Source: Cytophagaceae bacterium
GTDB taxonomy: Bacteria > Bacteroidota > Bacteroidia > Cytophagales > Cytophagaceae
NCBI GenBank assembly: GCA_021151805.1
Contig: JAGKWN010000061.1
Coordinates: 1 to 24,220, forward strand
Length of the DNA: 24,220 nt
Reading direction: 5' to 3'
The translations under genes were made by a program, and so were the position numbers. The notes below the pieces were generated by a model. That model had not been told where the DNA came from. It worked only from the letters and a program-made list of their open reading frames with translations, and did not search any database. Positions 8,574 to 16,211 of the stretch are shown here, piece after piece (within the stretch, counting starts at the first letter, position 1; the number at the start of each line of letters is the position of its first letter).

Positions 8574-8594
8574 CCATGATGTATGACCAGTCCT
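8566..8594 (+). terminator. Hairpin overlapping transporter stop, possible terminator
   Basis: AGGACTG (8566-8572) and CAGTCCT (8588-8594) form a 7-bp stem with a 15-base loop, and the TGA stop of the transporter lies across the left arm. There is no T-tract behind it, so it is a weak candidate for an intrinsic terminator. It lies 6 bp from the 3' end of the convergent tRNA gene. Confidence 0.35.
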
Positions 8595-8600
8595 GAATAG

Positions 8601-8672
8601 TGCACCCGACGGGAGTCGAACCCATATCGTCAGAATCGGAATCTGATATACTATCCATTATACTACGGATGC
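8601..8672 (-). tRNA. tRNA-Arg (anticodon CCG)
   Basis: Read on the minus strand, the acceptor arms GCATCCG and CGGGTGC pair with one G-U, followed by discriminator A and no encoded CCA. The anticodon stem TCAGA/TCTGA encloses the loop TTCCGAT, giving anticodon CCG, which reads CGG (Arg). The T-arm has the canonical GGTTCGA. The length of 72 nt is normal. The gene converges on the AI-2E transporter gene and is 53 bp from a heptamer inverted array. Confidence 0.95.
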
Positions 8673-8725
8673 AAATTGGTTTGCAAATCTAGGGTATTAT
8701 ATGTGGGAACGCAAGGTCTTTTATA

Positions 8726-8793
8726 AGTTTCTAGGTATTAGTTGCCAGTTACTAGAGAGTTGTCTAGCGTCTGGCAACTAGTATCTGGCAACT
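8726..8793. repeat. Inverted heptamer arrays (AG-type, 5 + 5 units) ending in the Smr stop codon
   Basis: On the plus strand five consecutive 7-mers begin with AG: AGTTTCT, AGGTATT, AGTTGCC, AGTTACT, AGAGAGT (8726-8760). On the minus strand, reading from 8793, come AGTTGCC, AGATACT, AGTTGCC, AGACGCT, AGACAAC (to 8759). The two arms abut and can fold on each other; TAGTTGCCAG (8739-8748) is matched exactly by CTGGCAACTA at 8771-8780 and again at 8785-8794. The first minus-strand unit starts on the AG of the Smr gene's TAG stop (8792-8794). Confidence 0.85.
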
Positions 8794-9247
8794 AATTTCG
8801 AAACGTTACCAGCGTTACGCCATCACCCCAGCCGCCTTCTTCGTTTTCCAGCTTTTCAACTTCCTTGTATTTCTTTAGAAAAGAACGTACCGTATCGCGT
8901 AAAACGCCATTGCCGCGTCCATGCACAATTTTAGCCTTGGTAGCACCGATTAAAATGGCATCATCCGCCCAGGTTGTGAGTAGGGGAATAAGCTCATCAC
9001 GCATTTTTCCGCGTACATCCAGCTCAAACTGGAACGTTTGCATTTTAGCTTTTGTATCCACGCCTTCATAAGAAGTTTCTTCAACTTCATCTTCTTCCCA
9101 TTCATCATCTCCGGCAGGACTCAGCTGTTCCAGTTTTACCTTCATCTTGAGTATACCCATAGCAACTTCTGCATTGTTGCCTTTTATTGCTATGATTTCG
9201 CCTACACCTTCGTAGCCTTCTATGTGTACATGGTCTCCAATCTTCAT
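8792..9247 (-). CDS. Stand-alone KOW-like/Smr domain protein (MutS2 C-terminal-like)
   Basis: The 151-residue product corresponds to the C-terminal end of MutS2 proteins without the ATPase. An N-terminal beta-rich segment (1-44: GDHVHIEGYEGVGEI...GILKMKVKLEQL) is followed by an acidic linker (about 46-64). An Smr domain (about 70-151) follows, with LDVRGKMRDE, VHGRGNGVLRDTVRSFL and GGWGDGVTLV. Smr domains bind or nick DNA and can cleave RNA; the HGRG loop is the usual active-site signature and is intact. A full MutS2 would be about 780 residues, and no upstream MutS2 remnant is visible because the 5' side is a repeat region. Whether this is a split MutS2 or an independent small Smr protein cannot be told from the window. 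The TAG stop falls in the first unit of a heptamer array. Confidence 0.88.
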   Translation of the reverse strand: MKIGDHVHIEGYEGVGEIIAIKGNNAEVAMGILKMKVKLEQLSPAGDDEWEEDEVEETSYEGVDTKAKMQTFQFELDVRGKMRDELIPLLTTWADDAILIGATKAKIVHGRGNGVLRDTVRSFLKKYKEVEKLENEEGGWGDGVTLVTFRN

Positions 9248-9290
9248 GCTGATTTATGTTTGTCGTTGAAGTATCAAAATACAAAAAAAA

Positions 9291-9364
9291 GCATAATGCT
9301 AAAAGCTTAAAGCCAAAGGCACGAGACGATAATAGCATTATGCATTAAGCTTTTCGCTTTAAGC
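9291..9364. repeat. Inverted heptamer arrays (GC-type, 5 + 5 units)
   Basis: On the plus strand five 7-mers begin with GC: GCATAAT, GCTAAAA, GCTTAAA, GCCAAAG, GCACGAG (9291-9325). After a 4-base spacer, five units read on the minus strand from 9364: GCTTAAA, GCGAAAA, GCTTAAT, GCATAAT, GCTATTA (to 9330). Exact inverted matches include GCATAATGCTA/TAGCATTATGC (9291-9301/9333-9343) and AAAAGCTTAA/TTAAGCTTTT (9301-9310/9345-9354). The unit sequence differs from the AG-type arrays but the 5 + 5 layout is the same. It lies between the sucC terminator and the Smr start, so it would form part of the Smr leader or promoter region. Confidence 0.8.
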
Positions 9365-9373
9365 AATAATAAA

Positions 9374-9405
9374 AAAGCCTCCGCAGTTTAAACTACAGAG
9401 GCTTT
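9374..9405 (-). terminator. Intrinsic terminator of sucC
   Basis: On the minus strand a 16-base arm pairs with a 16-base arm through AAAGCCTC...GAGGCTTT, and the two imperfect positions are G-U pairs in that orientation only. The apex is GTTTAAAC and the stem is followed by TTTTTTATT. It starts 24 bp after the sucC stop. The wobble pairs and T-tract show it is designed for the minus strand. Confidence 0.88.
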
Positions 9406-9428
9406 CAATGAGAGAAACAACCTAACTA

Positions 9429-10640
9429 TTAAGCAAGTGCTTCCGTTACTAATTTCGCAGCATCTTTCAGGATAACCGCAGAACGAACTTTCAAGCCAGA
9501 TTCGTTAATAATTTTAGCACCTTCTTCCGCATTTGTTCCTTGTAAACGAACAATGATTGGAATGTTGATGTTACCGATATTTTTGTAAGCTTCAACCACA
9601 CCATTGGCAACACGGTCGCAACGAACGATGCCACCAAATACGTTGATTAGAATAGCTTTTACATTTGGATCTTTTAAAATGATACGGAAGCCTGCTTCAA
9701 CAGTCTTCGCGTTTGCACCACCTCCAACGTCAAGGAAGTTAGCAGGCTCGCCACCAGCTAATTTAATAACGTCCATCGTAGCCATTGCAAGACCAGCGCC
9801 GTTTACCATACAACCAACGTTACCGTCAAGTTTTACATAGTTTAAGTGGCTCTCTGCAGCTTCTACTTCCAATGGATCTTCTTCAGTAACATCACGGTAA
9901 GCAGCTAAATCCGGGTGACGGTATAAAGCGTTATCATCAATAGAAATTTTAGCATCAACGGCTAAGATTTCGTCTTTAGAAGTTTTCAAAACCGGGTTGA
10001 TTTCGATCATGGCAGCATCAGAAGCTTTGTATGCTGCATACAAACGCGTTACAAACGTTACCATTTCTTTAAATGCAGTTCCTGAAAGGTTCAGGCCAAA
10101 TGCAATTTTACGAGCCTGGAAACCTTGAAGACCTACTGCCGGATCAACAAATTCTTTTGTGATCAAGTGTGGCGTGCTGTGCGCAACTTCTTCAATGTCC
10201 ATACCGCCTTCAGTAGAAGCGATGATTACATCTTGGCCAGTACCACGGTCAAGCAGCATGGATAGATATAATTCTTTTGGCTCTGAAGCGCCTTTCTGAT
10301 ATACATCAGCTGCTACCAGTAAACGGCTAACCACTTTGCCTGACGGACCCGTCTGGATTGTAACAAGCGTGTTACCCAACATCTGTACAGCTTTTTCTTT
10401 TACTTCGTCATAAGACTTGGCAATCATTACCCCACGGTGCTCAGTTCCAACAAATTTACCCTTTCCACGTCCACCAGCATGAATCTGCGCTTTAACAACG
10501 AAGATCTCCGTTCCAGTCTGTTCTTTTAATTTTTTTGCTGCTTCTACTGCAGACTCAGGCGAATCGGCATAGATACCTTCTCCAATCTTAACGTTGTATT
10601 TCTTAAGAATTTCCTTCGCTTGATACTCGTGAATATTCAT
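9429..10640 (-). CDS. sucC: Succinyl-CoA ligase (ADP-forming), beta subunit
   Basis: This is the TCA-cycle enzyme subunit that binds nucleotide and succinate; the partner alpha subunit SucD is not in the window. The 403-residue protein starts with the signature MNIHEYQAKEILKKY. The ATP-grasp domain (about 1-235) contains VVKAQIHAGGRGKGKFV and EINPVL. The C-terminal CoA-ligase domain has GNVGCMVNGAGLAMATMD, FLDVGGGA, NVFGGIVRCD and RLQGTNAEEG. Length and order are standard, although E. coli SucC is about 388 aa. The gene is monocistronic here, with a strong terminator 24 bp downstream and the 386-bp gap upstream. Codon use and GC look higher than in the neighbouring intergenic DNA, as expected of a highly expressed gene. 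Confidence 0.97.
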   Translation of the reverse strand: MNIHEYQAKEILKKYNVKIGEGIYADSPESAVEAAKKLKEQTGTEIFVVKAQIHAGGRGKGKFVGTEHRGVMIAKSYDEVKEKAVQMLGNTLVTIQTGPSGKVVSRLLVAADVYQKGASEPKELYLSMLLDRGTGQDVIIASTEGGMDIEEVAHSTPHLITKEFVDPAVGLQGFQARKIAFGLNLSGTAFKEMVTFVTRLYAAYKASDAAMIEINPVLKTSKDEILAVDAKISIDDNALYRHPDLAAYRDVTEEDPLEVEAAESHLNYVKLDGNVGCMVNGAGLAMATMDVIKLAGGEPANFLDVGGGANAKTVEAGFRIILKDPNVKAILINVFGGIVRCDRVANGVVEAYKNIGNINIPIIVRLQGTNAEEGAKIINESGLKVRSAVILKDAAKLVTEALA

Positions 10641-11026
10641 ACTTCAGTGAGATATAAAATTGTTTATGTTATAATTTTTTGATCAAAGGGTCAATCACAC
10701 GAATCTACTCGTTTTAGCCCTTAAATTCAAATCCAATACCAATTTAAATGGGGCTTGTGGGGAAATGTCTTCCTGTAATTTGAAATTGGCACTGTAAATA
10801 CCTGTTTTTAAGTATCTTTTAGATAAAGTGGTATGTTTTCCCGGGAAAATAAATGCTTGTAATTAGGTGATTGTCTCATCGAATCCGGTAATGCTCTGTT
10901 CGGATTACAGGATTCAGAAATTACTATTTAATATTTAATAAGTAAAAAGAAGTAACTTAGAACGATGTGCTCATTCAGCACTACTGTTGGAACCGAAGCT
11001 ACCCATTGACCGAACGATCATTATTC
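10641..11026. other. 386-bp divergent intergenic region with hairpins
   Basis: No credible ORF is seen. The region must hold the divergent promoters of sucC and the MutS-like gene, but I find no clear TTTG/TAnnTTTG pair for either. Structures present are a 14-bp palindrome TTTTCCCGGGAAAA (10836-10849) and a hairpin with arms GAATCCGGTAAT (10881-10892) and ATTACAGGATTC (10904-10915), 11 of 12 matching, with an 11-base loop. The right arm lies in a loosely period-8 stretch (ACAGGATT-like). Confidence 0.6.
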
Positions 11027-12799
11027 ATGCAACAATATCACACACTAAAAGAACAGTACACAACAGAATTAGAAGCATTGAAACAGGTTCATACCCGGAT
11101 TAGTATGTTGAGGCTTCTGCTGGTTTTGGTAGCGTTGCTGTGCTTCTATTTTTTCATTACTTCAGAAGATGTTGTTGCTTTAATAGCTGGCTTAATTGCT
11201 GCTGTTGCATTTCCTTTTGTATTGCAATGGCACAGGCAAAAATCAGAACAGATTTTATTTAAACAGACCTTGGTTGAAATCAATACGAATGAAATTAACT
11301 TTTTAGAACACCGCGAACTGCCTTTTGAAGATGGAAACGAATATCATGATGTGGCGCATCCGTATGCATTTGACCTGGATATCTTTGGCAAGAAAAGTTT
11401 ATTTCAATACCTGAACAGAACAGCCACACACATAGGTAAATCTTATCTGGCGGGCTCTCTGCAAAGTATATTGCCCAATGAACTGATTGAAAAGAAACAA
11501 GCTGCGATAAAAGAATTAACAGCAAAGAATACCTGGCGGCAGGAAATTCTGGCGCATGCAAAAATAGCCAACGATAGTAAGAGCATTTATACGAATATTG
11601 TAGACTGGTCTTTAGGTCCGAAAAAGAATGTTCCTCTTTATTTAAGGATATTGTCATTTGTATCACCCGTAATTTTGTTTACACTACTTATTGCATCTTT
11701 ATTCGATAACTCCGGCTGGTGTCTGAAGGCGGCAGAAGGGCTTTTCCTTATACACTTAATGCTGATTGGTTCACAATTGAAAACGATCAGAAAGGAAATT
11801 GTTGAGACAGATAAAATCGAATCTCTGATGCATCAATATAGCTTGATTTTAAAGCATATCGAACAGGAAAACTTTCAATCTGAATATTTGTTAGCATTAA
11901 AGGAAAAACTTACGAATAACGGAATTCAAGCAGGGAAGGAACTGGATGTACTGGCAGGACTTTTTGCGCGTGTACAAACGATTCAGAATGCAATAGGCTC
12001 AGTCTTTATGAATGGATTTTTTCTGTATCACATTCATAGTTTACATGCCTTGCTGCAATGGAAAACCTTGCATGCGCATAAAGTAGCGAAATGGACAACC
12101 GTGATCGGAGAAATAGAAATGCTGAACAGCTATGCAAATTTTGCCTTCAACAATCCTGAATTTACTTATCCTTTACTCAATTCAAGCTATACTATTCAGC
12201 TGGAGAATGCAGGGCATCCCTTGATCAATGCGAGCAAAAGAGTTTGTAATACAATTGCTTTTGAGGATGGAAATTTTGTGATACTTACCGGTTCTAATAT
12301 GTCCGGTAAAAGTACGTTTCTTCGAACACTAGGCGTGAACATGGTTCTGGCAGGTGCAGGTGCGCCTGTATGTGCATCTGTTGCACATATACACCCACTG
12401 CCAGTTATTGTATCCATGCGCTTGTCTGATTCATTATCCGACAGCGAATCTTATTTCTTTGCTGAAGTGAAACGTTTGAAACAGTTGGTAAACACTTTGG
12501 ATCGGCGCAGATGTTTTGTGTTGCTGGATGAGATTTTACGCGGCACCAACTCAGATGATAAGCGTAGTGGTACCATTGAGTTTATTAAAAAGGTTGTTGA
12601 AAAACAGGGGATAGGTATTATTGCCACGCATGATCTTGAGGTCTGCAATACGACAGATCAGTATCCCGGCAAGCTTTTCAATAAATGCTTTGAAGTAGAA
12701 ATTATCAGCGACGAACTAATCTTTGATTACAAACTCCGTGAAGGAATCTGTAAAAATAAAAGCGCCACATTTCTGATGAAAAAGATGGGTGTGATATAA
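11027..12799 (+). CDS. Membrane-anchored MutS-family ATPase
   Basis: A MutS-like ABC ATPase of about 590 residues. The C-terminal ATPase has Walker A TGSNMSGKSTFLRTLG (about 420-435), the MutS-type Walker B VLLDEILRGTNSDDK (about 498-512) and ATHDLEVC. The N-terminal half lacks the mismatch-recognition domain and its F-x-E motif, and instead has two hydrophobic hairpins (about 31-63 and 206-250) consistent with membrane insertion. It is therefore not canonical MutS; similar membrane-spanning MutS homologues occur in Bacteroidota, with unknown roles. I prefer the ATG at 11027 (MQQYHTLKEQ), because the alternative GTG at 10967 adds 20 residues with no conserved features. It leads a plus-strand gene series; the next start is 17 bp after the stop. 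Confidence 0.85.
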   Translation: MQQYHTLKEQYTTELEALKQVHTRISMLRLLLVLVALLCFYFFITSEDVVALIAGLIAAVAFPFVLQWHRQKSEQILFKQTLVEINTNEINFLEHRELPFEDGNEYHDVAHPYAFDLDIFGKKSLFQYLNRTATHIGKSYLAGSLQSILPNELIEKKQAAIKELTAKNTWRQEILAHAKIANDSKSIYTNIVDWSLGPKKNVPLYLRILSFVSPVILFTLLIASLFDNSGWCLKAAEGLFLIHLMLIGSQLKTIRKEIVETDKIESLMHQYSLILKHIEQENFQSEYLLALKEKLTNNGIQAGKELDVLAGLFARVQTIQNAIGSVFMNGFFLYHIHSLHALLQWKTLHAHKVAKWTTVIGEIEMLNSYANFAFNNPEFTYPLLNSSYTIQLENAGHPLINASKRVCNTIAFEDGNFVILTGSNMSGKSTFLRTLGVNMVLAGAGAPVCASVAHIHPLPVIVSMRLSDSLSDSESYFFAEVKRLKQLVNTLDRRRCFVLLDEILRGTNSDDKRSGTIEFIKKVVEKQGIGIIATHDLEVCNTTDQYPGKLFNKCFEVEIISDELIFDYKLREGICKNKSATFLMKKMGVI

Positions 12800-12816
12800 A
12801 ATATCTAAAAATAAAT

Positions 12817-13278
12817 ATGATAAGAAATGTTATTAAAATTGGAGGAATCTTTTTGTTTGCTTCAATGCTAAGTTTGACTTTTAATGGCGAAGAGTATTTT
12901 ATGAAACTGGATAAAAGACAGTTTAATAAGAGAGAAGTTATTAGTGGTAAAGCTTTTATAAACCCTGATGGTATGAAGGCTATTGTAAAAAAAATGGATC
13001 TGGGTTATTCTGCGTTTGATGATGAATATAATGTTGTATCAAATGCAGTTCAATTAAGGATTGCACGTAATGATAAAAATTATTGGGATGGATATGTGTT
13101 GGTTAAAGATGCTATAATTGTTAAGAATGATACTGCTTATTTTTCGTTTAAAGTGCCAGAGTCTTTAATAAAGACTGAAAAAGCTCAGAAGTTAGAGCTT
13201 AAAGTTAACAGACAGTGGAATGTGCAGGGAAAAGATACCATTTTAGGGATTACAAGACAGTTTGAAGTTGTAGAATAA
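12817..13278 (+). CDS. Putative exported protein, function unknown
   Basis: The 153-residue product has a short basic start and a hydrophobic segment (about 7-21) that looks like a signal peptide or anchor, followed by a hydrophilic, probably beta-rich domain (VQLRIARN, DTAYFSFKVPE, RQFEVVE). There is no lipobox cysteine. I recognise no family. Base composition is visibly more AT-rich than the mutS-like, lolD and recQ neighbours, with many AAA, ATT and TTA codons, hinting at a different origin or low expression. It starts 17 bp after the MutS-like stop. Confidence 0.75.
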   Translation: MIRNVIKIGGIFLFASMLSLTFNGEEYFMKLDKRQFNKREVISGKAFINPDGMKAIVKKMDLGYSAFDDEYNVVSNAVQLRIARNDKNYWDGYVLVKDAIIVKNDTAYFSFKVPESLIKTEKAQKLELKVNRQWNVQGKDTILGITRQFEVVE

Positions 13279-13355
13279 GGGATTCTAAATTCAATATTCT
13301 GTGTCTCTATTATTGATCAATTTCCTTATCTTTAGCTATTGAATAAATAATCGTT

Positions 13356-14015
13356 ATGCAAGAGATTCTTAAGGCCGGGAACGTTCACAAGAAATATGGC
13401 AATGTTGAAGTATTAAAAGGTATTGATTTTACGGTTCAACAAGGGGAAGTTGTTTCTATTGTAGGAGCTTCCGGCGCAGGAAAAAGTACGTTGCTGCATA
13501 TACTGGGAAGCCTAGATCGGGCAGATACTGGCTGGGTGAAGATCAAAGATGAAGAAATCTCTTCCATGAACGATAAGACTTTGTCAGCTTTTCGTAATCA
13601 ACACATAGGCTTTATTTTTCAATTCCATAATCTATTGCCGGAGTTTACTGCTGTTGAAAACGTGTTGTTGCCGGCCATGATTGGTAAGCGCAATATTAAA
13701 GAGGCAGAAGAACGGGCGAAAGAACTTTTGCGTTTTCTTGGTTTATCACACCGCTTTACACACTATCCTAATCAACTGTCAGGTGGCGAGCAACAGCGTG
13801 TGGCAGTAGCACGGGCATTGATCAATGATCCGCTGATTGTTTTTGCAGATGAGCCAAGCGGTAATTTAGATACACACAATGCAGAAGAGCTGCATCAGCT
13901 GTTTTTTGATCTGCGGAAAACATACAATCAAACATTTGTTATTGTTACACACAACGAAAAGCTTGCAGACCTTTCAGATCGTAAGGTAGTCATGCAGGAT
14001 GGTGTAATTATCTAA
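13356..14015 (+). CDS. lolD: LolD/MacB-type ABC transporter ATP-binding protein
   Basis: A complete 219-residue ATPase: Walker A GASGAGKST (37-45), Q-loop in FIFQFHNLLPEFTAVENV (Gln89), signature LSGGEQQRVAVARAL (141-155), Walker B IVFADEPSGNLD (161-172) and H-loop His199. The SGNLD after Walker B and the FQFHNLLPEFTA block are typical of the lipoprotein-releasing LolD and macrolide-export MacB subfamily. The cognate permease (LolC/E type) is not adjacent, so the partner is unknown and the lolD name rests on sequence type only. recQ starts 14 bp downstream, so the two genes are probably cotranscribed. Confidence 0.88.
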   Translation: MQEILKAGNVHKKYGNVEVLKGIDFTVQQGEVVSIVGASGAGKSTLLHILGSLDRADTGWVKIKDEEISSMNDKTLSAFRNQHIGFIFQFHNLLPEFTAVENVLLPAMIGKRNIKEAEERAKELLRFLGLSHRFTHYPNQLSGGEQQRVAVARALINDPLIVFADEPSGNLDTHNAEELHQLFFDLRKTYNQTFVIVTHNEKLADLSDRKVVMQDGVII

Positions 14016-14029
14016 ATGAATGGTCGGGT

Positions 14030-15934
14030 ATGAGCGCTTCTATACATGAAATTCTCAAAACCTATTGGGGCCATTCAGTCTTTCGTCCGCTGCAGGAAGA
14101 CATTATCAATTCTATTTTAGACGGCAACGATACAGTTGCACTACTGCCAACCGGCGGAGGTAAATCCATTTGTTACCAGGTACCGGCAATGGCCCGCGAA
14201 GGGCTCGTGTTGGTTGTGAGTCCGCTGATTGCATTGATGAAAGATCAGGTGGAACAATTGCGCAGAAGAGGTATTATAGCCGTTGCCATTCATTCAGGCA
14301 TGCGCAAATCAGAGATTGATATTGCGCTGGATAATTGTGTGTATGGTTCTGTTAAGTTATTATACGTTTCTCCGGAAAGGTTAAAATCAGATCTATTTAA
14401 AGAACGCGTGCAGAAGATGAATATCATCTGCATTGCCATAGATGAGGCGCATTGTATTTCGGAATGGGGGCACGATTTCAGACCAGCGTACAGGGAAATT
14501 GTATCCATACGTGCACTGTTGCCTGAAGTGCCGGTGATTGCGTTAACAGCCACCGCCAACGAAATGGTATTGAATGATATCATGGAACAGCTAGCGCTGA
14601 ACGATCCGCAGCTGTTTACACAAAGCTTCACTCGTAAGAACTTATCGTATTCATGCTTGTATGAAGAAAGCAAAGAGAAACGATTGGTTTCCATGCTGCA
14701 GAAAATACCTGGCGTGTGTATTGTGTATGCAAATACACGTGCGCGTGTGGTTCGTATCGCAGAGTTTTTAAATCGTCAGCGGATACCAGCAGAGTTTTAT
14801 CACGGCGGCCTGGATCATAAGCAGCGCAGCCTCAAACAGGATGCCTTCATGAAAAATACCGTGCGTGTAATGGTTGCAACAAATGCCTTCGGTATGGGTG
14901 TTGATAAACCCGATGTTCGCCTGGTTGTGCACATGGATGTACCGGATTCGCTGGAAGGATATTTTCAGGAGGCAGGCCGGGCAGGAAGAGATGGTAATAA
15001 GGCCTTCGCTGTATTATTGCATACTCAGAAAGATGAAGATGAATTGCTGGCTAAAATTCCGGTGGCACATCCTTCCCCAGAAACCATACGAAGAATGTAC
15101 CAGTCGCTGGCCAATTACTATCAATTGGCTGTAGGCAGTGGCTACATGGAAAGCTATCCGTTTGATCTGGATGAATTCTGTAAGAAATATAATCACAACA
15201 AGCTGGAAGTTTTCTATTCGCTGAAACGAATGGAACAGCATGGTATTATACAATTGAGCGAAGCATTCTACAATCCACCTAAGTTGAAGGTAATTGTTGA
15301 TCACGATCAGCTATATGATGCACGGTTAAAAATGCCGAAGCACGATGAATTCATCAAGCAGCTCCTGCGAATGTTTGGAGGTGAAGTGTATACAACCTAC
15401 CGTGAATTTTCTTTCTCAGCACTGGCAAAGGCTACACTAACACCAGAATCCGAAATAGTCAGCAAGATTAAATTTCTCGCGCAGAATGGTATCATAGATT
15501 TTATTGATGCCAGCGATGTGCCACAACTAACTTTCTTATTGCCAAGACAGGATGCTCCCAAACTGCAGTTGGATCTGCAATGGCTGGAAGATCGTAAAGA
15601 CCATGATCTGGAAAGTGTGGAGAATATGATTGGCTTTTTGCATACAGAAGAATGCCGGGCCAAATACGTGCTCGAGTATTTCGGGGAATATAATTCACAG
15701 CCGTGTGGTATCTGCGATAGATGCATTCGCAATAACCGTAATAAAGAATATTACGATCATGCAGCTATGGTCGTGCAGCAGACCCTGCAAACAAAAAATG
15801 TTCCAATCGAAGAGTTGGAAAAAGAATTTGTGGGGCTGGATAAAAATATTGTACTGGAAATTATCCGTACGCTGATGGATAAATCAAAAGTGAAGATTGA
15901 TGATACCGGAAGATATTTCTGGATAAAAAAATGA
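14030..15934 (+). CDS. recQ: RecQ-family ATP-dependent DNA helicase
   Basis: This 3'-5' superfamily 2 helicase of 634 residues acts in recombination and replication-fork repair. The motifs appear in order: motif 0 FRPLQEDII (18-26), Walker A LLPTGGGKS (38-46), DEAH box IDEAHCISEWGHDFRPAY (about 136-154), TATA motif LTATA, and motif VI QEAGRAGRDG (about 312-321). The RecQ-Ct zinc cysteines lie in the segment from CRAKYVLEYF to PCGICDRC (about 542-566). After the zinc site only a short winged-helix-like tail of about 65 residues remains, and no HRDC domain is seen. It is therefore one of the shorter RecQ forms common in Bacteroidota, and C-terminal specificity may differ from E. coli RecQ. Confidence 0.95.
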   Translation: MSASIHEILKTYWGHSVFRPLQEDIINSILDGNDTVALLPTGGGKSICYQVPAMAREGLVLVVSPLIALMKDQVEQLRRRGIIAVAIHSGMRKSEIDIALDNCVYGSVKLLYVSPERLKSDLFKERVQKMNIICIAIDEAHCISEWGHDFRPAYREIVSIRALLPEVPVIALTATANEMVLNDIMEQLALNDPQLFTQSFTRKNLSYSCLYEESKEKRLVSMLQKIPGVCIVYANTRARVVRIAEFLNRQRIPAEFYHGGLDHKQRSLKQDAFMKNTVRVMVATNAFGMGVDKPDVRLVVHMDVPDSLEGYFQEAGRAGRDGNKAFAVLLHTQKDEDELLAKIPVAHPSPETIRRMYQSLANYYQLAVGSGYMESYPFDLDEFCKKYNHNKLEVFYSLKRMEQHGIIQLSEAFYNPPKLKVIVDHDQLYDARLKMPKHDEFIKQLLRMFGGEVYTTYREFSFSALAKATLTPESEIVSKIKFLAQNGIIDFIDASDVPQLTFLLPRQDAPKLQLDLQWLEDRKDHDLESVENMIGFLHTEECRAKYVLEYFGEYNSQPCGICDRCIRNNRNKEYYDHAAMVVQQTLQTKNVPIEELEKEFVGLDKNIVLEIIRTLMDKSKVKIDDTGRYFWIKK

Positions 15935-15935
15935 T

Positions 15936-16076
15936 ATGAGATATTTATTCCTCTTTTTAATCGGCATTGTGCTATTCTTTTTAGGTATCATTTTATTAAA
16001 AGAATCAGCTGGAATACCCATTAATTACAATAATGCACTTGATAACCGGATTGCTGATCTATGTGCTTTGGTATGA
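15936..16076 (+). CDS. Small membrane ORF (46 aa), possibly frameshifted with the next
   Basis: An ATG one base after the recQ TGA opens a 46-residue reading frame with one strong membrane helix (FLFLIGIVLFFLGIILL). Its tail overlaps the next small ORF in a +1 frame. Either it is a real small membrane protein, or it is the first half of a single protein of about 80 residues with three helices that carries a frameshift. The second option is attractive because the second frame is open back to base 16000 and is also hydrophobic. No family was recognised. Confidence 0.4.
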   Translation: MRYLFLFLIGIVLFFLGIILLKESAGIPINYNNALDNRIADLCALV

Positions 16077-16179
16077 GATAAACCGCTCGGGATATGAAAT
16101 AAATTTTTTATATGTAAACGTATTTTACTTTATTGGTATTTTGCTGACGTTATCTTTTATAAAAAGATTCCGTTCGTGA
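16033..16179 (+). CDS. Small membrane ORF (48 aa), overlapping the previous one
   Basis: An ATG at 16033 opens 48 residues with two membrane segments (LITGLLIYVLWYEI and FYFIGILLTLSFI) and a basic C-terminus (KRFRS), positive-inside in style. The frame is open from base 16000 and overlaps the tail of the previous ORF by 44 bases. The hydrophobic, well-organised translation argues against chance, but no homologue is known to me. It may be the C-terminal part of one frameshifted gene. Confidence 0.4.
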   Translation: MHLITGLLIYVLWYEINRSGYEINFLYVNVFYFIGILLTLSFIKRFRS

Positions 16180-16211
16180 AATGTGATTGTTGATCTTTAA
16201 CCTGATTCATT

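Noticed and set aside
10967..11026. GTG start adding 20 residues to the MutS-like protein
   Set aside because: The extension has no conserved features and the ATG at 11027 begins a plausible charged helix; the longer form cannot be fully excluded.
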